64,000 nt of DNA from CAIWHR01 sp963836265 (GTDB taxonomy: Bacteria; Pseudomonadota; Gammaproteobacteria; Burkholderiales; Casimicrobiaceae), in assembly GCA_963836265.1 (NCBI GenBank), contig CAWIIO010000003.1, positions 372,001-436,000 on the forward strand. Direction: 5' to 3'. The position numbers and the translations under genes were made by a program. Positions 45,393-54,132 of the stretch are shown here, in pieces. Each line of letters begins with the position of its first letter. Position 1 is the first letter of the stretch. The notes under the pieces are model-generated. The model worked only from the letters and a program-made list of their open reading frames with translations. It was not told the origin of the DNA and made no database searches.

Positions 45393-47600
45393 GTGAATCG
45401 ACGCGAATTCATCCGACTCGCGGGACTTTCGGGAGCGGGTGTGGCTGGCGCCGGCCTGCTGGGCGGTTGCGGCACGCTCTTGCCCGGACCGAACGCCTAT
45501 CCGGCGCCGGGCAGCGGCAAGGTCAGCGTCACGCCTACCTTCTGCGACATGTGCTTCTGGAAGTGCGCGGGCCTGGTCCATGTGGAAGACGGCCGCCCAT
45601 GGAAGATCACCGGCAACGACGACGACCTGCTGTGCGCAGGCCGGCTGTGCACGCGCGGCACCGGCGGCCTCGGCAGCTACGACGACCCCGACCGGTTGAG
45701 AAAACCCCTGCTGCGCGTCACCGGCGTGGACGGTCGCCAGAGTTTCAAGGAAGTGCCCTGGGACGAGGCGCTCGACCACGTCGCCGGCAAGCTCAAGAAG
45801 ATCGCTGCCCAATACGGCGCCGATCGCACCGCGCTCATCAACCACGGCTACGGCGCGAGCCACTTCAAGCACCTGATGCGCGCCTACGGCTGCGGAAGCA
45901 GCGCCGAGCCGGCCTTCGCCCAGTGCCGCGGGCCGCGCGACGTGGGCTTCAGGCTCACCTTCGGCGAAGGGATCGGTTCGCCCGAGCGGACCGACATGGA
46001 GCATTCGCGCTGCATCGTGCTGATCGGCTCGCACATCGGCGAGAACCTGCACAACGGCCAGGTGCAAACGCTCTCCACCGCGCTCGCGGGCGGCGCGACA
46101 CTGATCACCGTCGATCCGCGGTTCTCGGTACCCGCGGGCAAGTCGAAATACTGGCTGCCGATCCGGCCCGGCACCGACATCGCGCTGCTGCTGGCCTGGA
46201 TGCACGTGCTGATCAACGAGGGACTCTACGACCGGGGCTATGTCGCCCGCTACACGGTCGGCTTCGATCGGCTCAAGCATCACGTGCAGCGCTACTCGCC
46301 CGAATGGGTCTTTCTCGAGACCGGCCTCGAGCCTGCGCTGATCCGCGCGAGCGCGCGCGCGATGGCGAGCTGCGCCCCGGCTACGCTGGTCCACCCGGGC
46401 CGCCACACCACCTGGTACGGCGACGACGCGCAGCGCTCGCGAGCGATCGCCATGCTCAATGCGCTGCTCGGTTCCTGGGGGCGCAAGGGCGGCCTGTACA
46501 TCCAGGACTGGGTCGACCTGCCCGATTACCCGCTGCCGCCCTACCCGAAGCCGAAGAGCGACTGGCGGGTGGCGCACGCCGGGCGCTATCCGTTCGCCGA
46601 CGAGGGGGTGACGACCGCGCTGATCGAGGCCTCGATCGGCAAGGACGCGCACTACAAGGCGTGGCTCGTCTACGGGACCAACCTTCCTACCACGATTCCC
46701 GGTATCGCTTCGCAACTGCAGGCGGCGATCGATTCGCTGGATCTGGTGGTCGTGGTTGACACGATGCCGTCGGAAATCACCGGCTATGCCGACGTGGTGC
46801 TGCCGGAGTGCACCTACCTCGAGCGCTACGACGACCTGCGCAATTCGTCCGAGCGCCACGGTTCGCTCGCCCTGCGTATGCCGGCGTTCCCGCCGCGCTA
46901 CGAGACCAAACCGGGCTGGTGGATTGCGAAACAGCTCGGCCAGCGCCTGGGGCTCGACAAGTATTTCCCCTGGAACGACTACAGCGAAGTGCTCGACTGG
47001 CAGCTCAGAAGGGTGGGATCGTCGCTGACCGAGATGCAGAAGATCGGTGTGAAGAACTTTCCGCGCACCGCGCCCAGGTACTTCGCGGAGGGCGAGCCGG
47101 TCAAGTTCGCCACGCCGAGCGGGCGCATCGAGCTCTATTCGCAGCAGCTCGCCGAGCGCGGCTTCGATCCGATGCCCGAATACACGCGTCCCGAGCGTCC
47201 GCCGGATGGCTACTACCACCTCAACTACGGTCGCATGCCGAGCCATACCTTCGGCAAGACGACCAACAACCTGCTCTTGTTCCAGCTCGCGCCGGAGAAC
47301 ACGGTGTGGGTCAATCCGCTGGTCGCAAGCGAGCACGCGCTGAAGAATGGCGAATACGTGCGCCTGCGCAATCCCGAGGGCACGCTGAGCAATCCGATCC
47401 GGGTGCGCGTTACCGAGCGCGTCGGTCCCGACTCGGTGTTCATGGCGCATGGCTTCGGCCACGTCTCGCGCCGGCTGCGCCTGACCTACGGCCTCGGCGC
47501 GGACGACTCCGCGCTGATGAGCAACGTCAAGGTCGACCCGCTGATGGGCGGCACCGGGATGCGCGCGAGCTTCGTCACCTTCGTCCCGGAGGCGGCGTGA
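45393..47600 (+). CDS. Molybdopterin oxidoreductase catalytic subunit (PsrA/PhsA-like)
   Basis: 735 residues from GTG 45393, eight bases after a GGGAG site. The Tat signal NRREFIRLAG is followed by a lipobox-like LLGGC. A [4Fe-4S] site CDMCFWKC...CAGRLC comes before the molybdopterin domain. The Cys in EPAFAQCRGPRD (about residue 185) is the probable molybdenum ligand, as in polysulfide and thiosulfate reductases. The C-terminal dinucleotide-binding domain is complete. With the ferredoxin and NrfD-type genes it forms a periplasm-facing Psr/Phs-type complex. Sulfur substrates are likely from context, but arsenate or tetrathionate cannot be excluded by motif alone. Confidence 0.88.
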   Translation: MNRREFIRLAGLSGAGVAGAGLLGGCGTLLPGPNAYPAPGSGKVSVTPTFCDMCFWKCAGLVHVEDGRPWKITGNDDDLLCAGRLCTRGTGGLGSYDDPDRLRKPLLRVTGVDGRQSFKEVPWDEALDHVAGKLKKIAAQYGADRTALINHGYGASHFKHLMRAYGCGSSAEPAFAQCRGPRDVGFRLTFGEGIGSPERTDMEHSRCIVLIGSHIGENLHNGQVQTLSTALAGGATLITVDPRFSVPAGKSKYWLPIRPGTDIALLLAWMHVLINEGLYDRGYVARYTVGFDRLKHHVQRYSPEWVFLETGLEPALIRASARAMASCAPATLVHPGRHTTWYGDDAQRSRAIAMLNALLGSWGRKGGLYIQDWVDLPDYPLPPYPKPKSDWRVAHAGRYPFADEGVTTALIEASIGKDAHYKAWLVYGTNLPTTIPGIASQLQAAIDSLDLVVVVDTMPSEITGYADVVLPECTYLERYDDLRNSSERHGSLALRMPAFPPRYETKPGWWIAKQLGQRLGLDKYFPWNDYSEVLDWQLRRVGSSLTEMQKIGVKNFPRTAPRYFAEGEPVKFATPSGRIELYSQQLAERGFDPMPEYTRPERPPDGYYHLNYGRMPSHTFGKTTNNLLLFQLAPENTVWVNPLVASEHALKNGEYVRLRNPEGTLSNPIRVRVTERVGPDSVFMAHGFGHVSRRLRLTYGLGADDSALMSNVKVDPLMGGTGMRASFVTFVPEAA

Positions 47601-47601
47601 G

Positions 47602-48144
47602 ATGAGCCACTATGCGATGGTGATTGACACCAAGCTCTGCATCGGCTGTGGCGACTGCGTCATCGCCTGCAAGACCGAGAACAAGGTGCCTGCGGGCCTC
47701 AACCGCGACTGGATCGTGGAGGCGACCTCGGGCACCTATCCGAACCTGACTACCGAGTTCCGCTCGGAGCGGTGCAATCATTGCTCGCACGCCACCTGCG
47801 TCTACCAGTGCCCGACCGGCGCCAGCCATTACTGGCGCGACAGCAATATCGTGTTGGTCGATCCGCACAAATGCACCGGGTGCAAGGCGTGCATCGCCGC
47901 CTGCCCCTACGACGCGCGGTTGATCATGCATCCCGAAGGCTACATCGACAAATGCACATTCTGCGTGCATCGGGTGGAGAAGGGCCTCGACCCCGCCTGC
48001 GTCGTGGCGTGTCCGACCCACTGCATGCACTTCGGCCTGCTCGACGATCCGTCGAGCAGAGTCGCCGAGCTCCTGCGGACCCGCAACTACAAGGTGCTGG
48101 CGGAAGAAACGGGCAATCAGCCCAACGTGTATTACCTCACCTGA
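47602..48144 (+). CDS. 4Fe-4S ferredoxin subunit (PsrB/PhsB-like)
   Basis: 180 residues with four cysteine clusters: CIGCGDCVIAC, CNHCSHATCVYQCP, CTGCKACIAACP and CTFC...ACVVACP. These bind four [4Fe-4S] clusters that wire the molybdoenzyme to the membrane subunit. There is no signal peptide, so it should be exported by hitch-hiking on the Tat signal of the catalytic subunit. It starts two bases after that gene. Confidence 0.94.
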   Translation: MSHYAMVIDTKLCIGCGDCVIACKTENKVPAGLNRDWIVEATSGTYPNLTTEFRSERCNHCSHATCVYQCPTGASHYWRDSNIVLVDPHKCTGCKACIAACPYDARLIMHPEGYIDKCTFCVHRVEKGLDPACVVACPTHCMHFGLLDDPSSRVAELLRTRNYKVLAEETGNQPNVYYLT

Positions 48145-48156
48145 GGTGAAGCGGCC

Positions 48157-49152
48157 GTGCTCGAACAGATCCTCATCACCGCGCGCGACAATCCGAAGAT
48201 CGACCCGATGATGCACATCTGGGGCTGGGAGATCTCGGTCTACCTGTTCCTGGGCGGACTCACGGCCGGGATCATGTTCTTCTCCGCGCTCATGCTGCTG
48301 CTGAAGAAGGACAAGGAGGCACCCTTCGCAGTCAACGGTCTCGCCGTGTTGGCGCCCATCGTGCTCTCCATCGGTATGGCCGCACTGTTTCTCGATCTGG
48401 AGTTCAAGTTTCACGTCTATCGCTTCTACCTGACCTTTCGGCCCACCTCGCCGATGTCCTACGGTGCCTGGATCCTGATCCTGGTCTATCCGATCTCGAT
48501 CCTGCAGGTATTGTCGACCGCTCGCCGAGGATATCCGCTGGTAGGCGACCTGCTCGACGCCTTCGCGCCTTCCCGCAAGCTGCTCGATCTCGCCGAGCGC
48601 TACCGGCGGTCCATCGCCTGGGTCGCCATTCCGATCGCTGTCGCGCTCGGGATCTACACGGGCATCCTGCTTAGCGCCTTCAGCGCTCGGCCCTTCTGGA
48701 ACACAGGCCTGCTGGGGCCGCTGTTCCTGATCTCGGGGCTTTCGACCGGGGCGGCGCTGGTGGCGCTGATCACTCGTGTCCACAGCGAGAAGCGGCTGTT
48801 CACGCTCGTCGATGCGGGTCTCATCATGGTCGAACTCGTGCTCGTCGCGCTGTTGCTCGTCAGCATGGCGACGGGCGCGCGGCCGCAACTCGACGCGCTG
48901 CACCATCTGCTGGGTGGCAATTACACGGTCGCCTTCTGGGGCGCCTTCGTGGCCCTTGGACTGCTGGTGCCGCTCACGCTCGAATGGTTCGAGGTGAAGG
49001 GCGTGGTGCTCCGGTTCGCGCTGATGGCGCCGGTGCTGGTGCTGCTCGGAGGTTACGTGCTGCGGGCGGTCGTCGTCGACCTTGGACAGGAAACCACGTG
49101 GATCAACTACGGCTCGGAATTCAACACGCAGCTACTGGACCGCGTGCGCTGA
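48157..49152 (+). CDS. NrfD/PsrC-like quinone-interacting membrane subunit
   Basis: 331 residues from GTG 48157, with eight or nine membrane helices. The N-terminal HIWGWEISVYLFLGGLTAGI block is the NrfD/PsrC signature near the quinone site. It exchanges electrons between the quinone pool and the ferredoxin subunit. It closely follows the ferredoxin gene and completes the three-subunit complex. The hydrogenase operon just upstream could supply or share the same quinone pool. Confidence 0.92.
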   Translation: MLEQILITARDNPKIDPMMHIWGWEISVYLFLGGLTAGIMFFSALMLLLKKDKEAPFAVNGLAVLAPIVLSIGMAALFLDLEFKFHVYRFYLTFRPTSPMSYGAWILILVYPISILQVLSTARRGYPLVGDLLDAFAPSRKLLDLAERYRRSIAWVAIPIAVALGIYTGILLSAFSARPFWNTGLLGPLFLISGLSTGAALVALITRVHSEKRLFTLVDAGLIMVELVLVALLLVSMATGARPQLDALHHLLGGNYTVAFWGAFVALGLLVPLTLEWFEVKGVVLRFALMAPVLVLLGGYVLRAVVVDLGQETTWINYGSEFNTQLLDRVR

Positions 49153-49187
49153 GCGCGGCCGCGTGTTCGTCGACGGAAGGGATCGTG

Positions 49188-49829
49188 ATGAAGAAGTCGA
49201 TAGGAACGGCGCTTAGATTGGTCGCGGTCGCCGCGGTCGCCGTGCTCGCCGGCTGCGGAGGAACGACCGGGACGGCTTCCATGGACGTGCATGGTCTGCA
49301 GCAGGTGGCGCAGGTCGTAGCGCGCGGCGAGGACCGGGTCGGCGTGGAGGAGCTCTCCCACTGGATCATTGAGGGGCGCAAGGACTTCGTACTGATCGAC
49401 CTGCGCAAACCGGACGCGTTCGCCGCCGGCCACATCCAGGGCGCGCAGAACGTGCCGCTGGCGGAGCTGATCAGCGAGCCGAAGCTCGCCGCGCTCCCGG
49501 GGGGGCGCAAGTTGATCGTGTATTCGGCCGACTCGGCGGAAGCGGCGGCGGGTGCAGCGCTGTTGCGCGTCGCCGGGCGCACAGCGCTCGCCGTGAAGGG
49601 CGGTTACGACGCCTGGGACCGGCAAATTGCACATCCCGACATTCCCGCCGTGGCGAGCGCCGACGAGGGACCGGTGACCACCGAACAACGCGCGATCGCC
49701 TGCTATTTCGTTGGCGGCAGGGGCGCGGCGAGCGAAGCGGCGGTTTATGCGCCGAAAGCAGCGCCGGCATCCGTCGCGCCGGCGACCGGTGGCGTACCAT
49801 CGCGGCTACCGAAACGAGGTGGTTGCTGA
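49188..49829 (+). CDS. Rhodanese-like lipoprotein lacking the catalytic Cys, with C-terminal Cys tail
   Basis: 213 residues. Signal peptide with lipobox VLAGC (Cys about 23). The rhodanese domain is evident from DFVLIDLRKPDAFAAGHIQG and KGGYDAWDR. The active-site loop reads IVYSADSAEAA, with Ser where the persulfide Cys should be. A 50-residue Ala/Pro-rich tail ends RLPKRGGC, so the only Cys of the mature protein besides the lipidated one and one at about residue 180 is the last residue. It is the last gene of the sulfur module and probably carries or binds sulfur species at the membrane surface. Confidence 0.8.
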   Translation: MKKSIGTALRLVAVAAVAVLAGCGGTTGTASMDVHGLQQVAQVVARGEDRVGVEELSHWIIEGRKDFVLIDLRKPDAFAAGHIQGAQNVPLAELISEPKLAALPGGRKLIVYSADSAEAAAGAALLRVAGRTALAVKGGYDAWDRQIAHPDIPAVASADEGPVTTEQRAIACYFVGGRGAASEAAVYAPKAAPASVAPATGGVPSRLPKRGGC

Positions 49830-50114
49830 GGCCGCGCCCCCTCCCCGGTGGCGGCCCGAGGACGCCGGCTCACCCTCTTGCAAAGTTCGGGTCCGAGGTT
49901 GATCCCGCGAACAAGAACGCGTCGGGACTGCGGCTAACGCCCACGTTGTGCGCCGTCAATCCGGGTCGCGGATCGGCGGCCAATGCATCCGAAGGGCTTG
50001 TGGATCATATCCGCAAACCACCATCGATCTCCAGAGTCCGGCCATTGTAGTCAGTCGTCTTGCAGGATAAAGAGCGAGCTGTCCTGCCCTGCGCGATCGG
50101 TGATCGGGACCGAC
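49830..50114. other. Intergenic region between sulfur module and ABC exporter
   Basis: 285 bp with no supportable gene. It should contain the terminator of the sulfur operon and the promoter of the exporter operon. No clear hairpin or binding site was identified by eye. Confidence 0.4.
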
Positions 50115-51149
50115 ATGAAGAAGCGACTCCTCGTCATTGCCCTCATTGCCACAGTGGCTGCACTGCTCGCCGGGGCGTGGTGGTACGAGCGGCGGCACGC
50201 TGCCGTGAACGACGCACTGGCGTTGCACGGCAACGTCGACATCCGCGAGGTGCAGCTTGCCTTCAATGCCAGTGACCGCATCGAGCAGGTCTTCATACGC
50301 GAAGGCGAGCGCGTAAGGGCGGGTCAGCTGCTGGCCGTCCTCGATTCGCGCAAGCTGCGCCAGGTCGTGTTGCAGGCCGAAGCCCAGGTGGGCGCGCAGC
50401 GCGAAATCGTCGCTCGCGAGGTTGCCGGATCCCGACCCGAGGAGATACGCAAGGCCCAAGCGGACGTCGAGGCCGCGCGAGCGGACGCCGTGAATGCGGA
50501 GCAGACCTACCGCCGAACCATGGAACTGGTAGCGCAGCATTTCGTCGCGCAGCAGCAAGCCGATAACGCCAAGGGGGCGCTGGATGCCGCGCGGGCGCGT
50601 CTGAAGGCGGCCGAGGAAACGCTGCGGCTCGCCGTCGCGGGATCGCGCAGCGAAGACATCGCAGCGGCAAAGGCCACGTTGGCCGCGTACGAGGCAGCTT
50701 TGAGCATCGCTCAGCGCGATCTCGCGGAAGCCTCGTTGTATGCGCCGGCCGACGGCGTGATCGAGAACCGCGTGCTGGAGCCCGGGGACATGGCTTCGCC
50801 GCAGCGAACGGTGTTCACCCTGGCGCTGACCGACCCGCTTTGGGTGCGTGCCTACGTGCCCGAGCCCGATCTCGGGAAGGTGCGCCTCGGCGGCGGGGCA
50901 ACCATCACGACCGACAGCTATCCCGAAAAGCGGTACCGTGGCTGGATTGGCTTCATCTCACCCACGGCGGAGTTCACGCCCAAATCGGTCGAGACGCCGG
51001 AGGTTCGCACGGCACTCGTCTATCAGGTGCGGGTATTTGTCTGTCCGCCGCACGACGAGCTGCGCTTGGGGATGCCTGCGACCGTCATGGTCACCGTCGG
51101 TGCCGAGCCGACAGGAGCGGCCTCCGACGTGTGCAAGAGCAAGCCATGA
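50115..51149 (+). CDS. HlyD-family periplasmic adaptor (YbhG-like)
   Basis: 344 residues from the ATG at 50115. The membrane anchor (about 5-23) precedes a lipoyl half-domain (LHGNVDIREVQLAFNASDRI, a YbhG-type segment), a coiled-coil hairpin (about 90-210) and a beta-barrel (LYAPADGVIENRVLEPGDMA). It links the inner-membrane exporter encoded by the next three genes to an outer-membrane channel. The stop overlaps the ATPase start (ATGA). Confidence 0.92.
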   Translation: MKKRLLVIALIATVAALLAGAWWYERRHAAVNDALALHGNVDIREVQLAFNASDRIEQVFIREGERVRAGQLLAVLDSRKLRQVVLQAEAQVGAQREIVAREVAGSRPEEIRKAQADVEAARADAVNAEQTYRRTMELVAQHFVAQQQADNAKGALDAARARLKAAEETLRLAVAGSRSEDIAAAKATLAAYEAALSIAQRDLAEASLYAPADGVIENRVLEPGDMASPQRTVFTLALTDPLWVRAYVPEPDLGKVRLGGGATITTDSYPEKRYRGWIGFISPTAEFTPKSVETPEVRTALVYQVRVFVCPPHDELRLGMPATVMVTVGAEPTGAASDVCKSKP

Positions 51150-52969
51150 GCGCGGCCGCCTCGGCGAGACAGGCGACAGGCGATGCGGAGGCGGCGCTCG
51201 AGCTACGCGATGTCGGGAAGCGCTTTCGCAGCGCGGCGCGGGAGGTGCAGGCATTGCAGGGCGTGAGCCTGCGCGCTCGGAGCGGTGTGGTCACCGGATT
51301 GATCGGACCGGACGGTGCGGGAAAGACCACGCTGATGCGCCTGGTCGCCGGATTGCTCGAGCCGGACTCGGGCGGCATCCGTGTGCTCGGAATGGACGTC
51401 ACACACGACTCCTTGCATGTCCAGGCCACGCTCGGGTACATGCCGCAGCGGTTCGGACTCTACGAGGATCTGAGCGTGCAGGAGAATCTGGACCTGTACG
51501 CGGACCTGCAGGGCGTGCCGAATACGATGCGTCCCGCGCGCTACCGCGAGCTCATGCAAATGACCGGGCTTGGCCCTTTCGGTTCGCGCCTGGCCGGTCG
51601 GTTGTCGGGCGGCATGAAACAGAAGCTCGGGCTGGCATGCACGCTGGTGCGTGCTCCGCAGTTTCTGCTGCTGGACGAGCCGACCGTCGGCGTGGACCCC
51701 ATCTCCCGGCGCGAGCTGTGGGCGATCGTGTATCGCCTGACCCGGGCCGAGCGGGTGAGCGTGCTGGTGAGCACCGCCTATCTCGACGAGGCGGAGCGTT
51801 GTGAGGAAGTGATCGTGCTGCACGAGGGCCGGGTTCTGATCCAGGGCCGGCCCTCGGAGCTCAGTGCGGCCGTGCAGGGCCGCACGTTTTTCGTCACCGC
51901 GCCCGGGGTGGACAAGCGCACTCTGCAGTCCGCGCTCGCCGAACGGCGCGGCGTCGTCGATGCACTCATCCTCGGAGAGGGCGTGCGCATCGTGACGAAG
52001 GAGGCGGCCCCGCCCGACCTGGAGCGGCTGCTCCCCGGGATCGCCGATGCGCGTGCCGTCGCGACGTCTCCGCGCGTCGAGGACAGTTTCGTCGCGTTGT
52101 TGCGGGAAGGCCGGCATGCCGGAACGGTGCCCGCGCGTGACTCCGCCTCGATCCCTTCGAGCATCGCCGACACGCGGCGCCCGGCACGACCACAACCCGA
52201 TGCGCAGGCATCGGCCAACGTCATCGAAGTGCGTGGCGTCCGGCGCCGCTTCGGAGAGTTCTACGCCGTCGACGACGTGAGCTTCGACGTGCGCCCGGGT
52301 GAAATCTTCGGCCTGCTGGGCGCCAACGGCGCAGGCAAGTCGACGACCTTTCGCATGCTGTGCGGGCTGCTGCCGGCGAGCGCCGGCACGCTGCGCGTCG
52401 CGGGCGTGGATCTGCGCCACGCGGCTGCGGCGGCGCGCGCGAGGATCGGATACATGTCCCAGAGGTTTTCACTGTACGGCAACCTGAGCGTAGGCGAGAA
52501 CGTGGAGTTCTTCTCGCGGGCCTACGGGCTCGCAGGCGCGCAGCGCCGCGAGCGGGAGCAATGGGCGCTCAGCGAGTTCGAGCTCGAGGAGTTCGTCGAT
52601 GCCCCGAGCGCCGAGCTTCCGCTCGGCTACAAGCAACGCCTGGCCCTGGCCTGCGCGCTGATGCACATGCCGGATATCCTGTTCCTGGACGAGCCCACCT
52701 CCGGCGTCGATCCGCTGGCGCGGCGCGAGTTCTGGCGCCGCATCAACGCGCTCGCGCGGAACGGCGTAACGGTGCTGGTCACCACGCACTTCATGGAGGA
52801 GGCGGAGTACTGCGACCGCATCGCGATCATGGCGGCGGGACGCATCCTCGCCATCGGAGAGCCAACCGAAATCAAGGCGCGCGTGCGCTCGGCCAAGGTG
52901 ACGCAGCCGAGCATGGAGGATGCGTTCATCGGTCTGGTCGAAGGGGCGGCGCAGGCGGCACCGGCATGA
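51146..52969 (+). CDS. Tandem ABC transporter ATPase (YbhF-like)
   Basis: 607 residues with two fused nucleotide-binding domains. The first (about 12-240) has Walker A GPDGAGKTT, signature LSGGMKQK and Walker B LLLDEPTVGVD. The second (about 355-590) has Walker A GANGAGKST and Walker B LFLDEPTSGVD. In the second domain the signature region reads LPLGYKQR instead of LSGGxxQ, a deviation also seen in YbhF-type fusions, so the two ATP sites may be unequal. It starts within the adaptor stop and overlaps the first permease gene (ATGA). Confidence 0.93.
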   Translation: MSAAASARQATGDAEAALELRDVGKRFRSAAREVQALQGVSLRARSGVVTGLIGPDGAGKTTLMRLVAGLLEPDSGGIRVLGMDVTHDSLHVQATLGYMPQRFGLYEDLSVQENLDLYADLQGVPNTMRPARYRELMQMTGLGPFGSRLAGRLSGGMKQKLGLACTLVRAPQFLLLDEPTVGVDPISRRELWAIVYRLTRAERVSVLVSTAYLDEAERCEEVIVLHEGRVLIQGRPSELSAAVQGRTFFVTAPGVDKRTLQSALAERRGVVDALILGEGVRIVTKEAAPPDLERLLPGIADARAVATSPRVEDSFVALLREGRHAGTVPARDSASIPSSIADTRRPARPQPDAQASANVIEVRGVRRRFGEFYAVDDVSFDVRPGEIFGLLGANGAGKSTTFRMLCGLLPASAGTLRVAGVDLRHAAAAARARIGYMSQRFSLYGNLSVGENVEFFSRAYGLAGAQRREREQWALSEFELEEFVDAPSAELPLGYKQRLALACALMHMPDILFLDEPTSGVDPLARREFWRRINALARNGVTVLVTTHFMEEAEYCDRIAIMAAGRILAIGEPTEIKARVRSAKVTQPSMEDAFIGLVEGAAQAAPA

Positions 52970-54129
52970 GCGGCAGGCGCCTGGCTCCCCCAGATACGCC
53001 CGGACGGCACCCGGGCGCAGCGATGCGCCTGCGGGGACTCGTCCGCAAGGAGCTGCTCCAGGTCCTGCGCGACCCCAGCAGCATCGCCATTGCCTTGATC
53101 ATGCCGGTGGCACTGCTGCTGCTCTTCGGCTACGGTGTCTCGCTCGACGCCGAGCACGTCCCGATCGCCGTCGTCGTCGAACAGCCGAGCGCCGATACCG
53201 CCGACTTCCTCGGCTCCTTCCAGGGTTCCCGCTACTTTTCCGCCGTGCCGGAACAGAGCATGGCAAGCGCCGTGCAGCTGCTGCAAAGTGGGAAGGTGGA
53301 CGCCATCCTCCGCCTGCACGCCGACTTCGCCCAGCGCCTGCGACGGCCGGACGGCGTGCCGGTCCAGCTAATCGTCAACGGCGTGAACGCCAACAACGCG
53401 CGCATCGTCCAGGGCTACGCGCAAGGGGCGCTGTCGACCTGGCGCGCACACCGGCGACAGGAACAGGGCGATGTGCGGCGCGCGCCGGTCGAGCTGCAGC
53501 AGCGCGTGTGGTTCAACGGCGAGCTGCGCAGCCGCAACTACCTGGTGCCCGGCCTGGTCGTGGTGATCATGACGTTGATCGGCGCGCTGCTCACCGCGAT
53601 GGTGATGGCGCGCGAGTGGGACCGTGGAACCATGGAGGCGCTCCTGGTCACGCCGGTGACCACGACCGAGTTGCTGCTGGGCAAGCTCATTCCCTATTTC
53701 GCATTGGGCACCGGAGGGATGTTGCTATCGGTGGCCATGGCGACCTGGCTGTTCGGCGTGCCGCTGCGCGGCTCGTTCTGGCTGTTGTGGCTGACCTCGT
53801 CGGTCTTCCTGCTGGTCGCCCTTGGCATGGGGTTGCTCATCTCGGGCGTGGCCAAGAACCAGTTCATCGCCGGTCAGGTGGCGATCATTACCACCTTTCT
53901 CCCGGCCTTCCTGTTGTCGGGTTTCATCTTCGATATCGGCAGCATGCCTCCGGTCGTGCAGGCCATCACCCATGTGGTTCCGGCGCGCTACTTCGTCGCC
54001 ATCGCCCAGACCCTGTTTCTGGCCGGAAACCTCTGGTCGGTGATCCTGCCCAATACGGCCGCGCTGCTGGTGATGGCCCTGCTGTTCCTCGGCCTTACGT
54101 GGCGCAACACCCGCAAGCGGCTGGAGTGA
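52966..54129 (+). CDS. ABC-2 type transporter permease (YbhS-like)
   Basis: 387 residues from the ATG overlapping the ATPase stop. TM1 (about 38-56) is followed by a large extracytoplasmic domain (about 60-195) and a five-helix ABC2_membrane bundle. The latter contains the REWDRGTMEALLVTPVTTTE coupling segment and ends RNTRKRLE. The pair with the next gene would form a heterodimeric channel for drug or lipid export. Confidence 0.92.
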   Translation: MSGRRLAPPDTPGRHPGAAMRLRGLVRKELLQVLRDPSSIAIALIMPVALLLLFGYGVSLDAEHVPIAVVVEQPSADTADFLGSFQGSRYFSAVPEQSMASAVQLLQSGKVDAILRLHADFAQRLRRPDGVPVQLIVNGVNANNARIVQGYAQGALSTWRAHRRQEQGDVRRAPVELQQRVWFNGELRSRNYLVPGLVVVIMTLIGALLTAMVMAREWDRGTMEALLVTPVTTTELLLGKLIPYFALGTGGMLLSVAMATWLFGVPLRGSFWLLWLTSSVFLLVALGMGLLISGVAKNQFIAGQVAIITTFLPAFLLSGFIFDIGSMPPVVQAITHVVPARYFVAIAQTLFLAGNLWSVILPNTAALLVMALLFLGLTWRNTRKRLE

Positions 54130-54132
54130 GGC

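Noticed and set aside
44526..47462. A 978-codon open frame on the minus strand
   Set aside because: It lies entirely antisense to the YeeE half-gene and the molybdoenzyme. Its composition (His/Arg/Asp-rich, no domain) is that of a GC-rich shadow frame.
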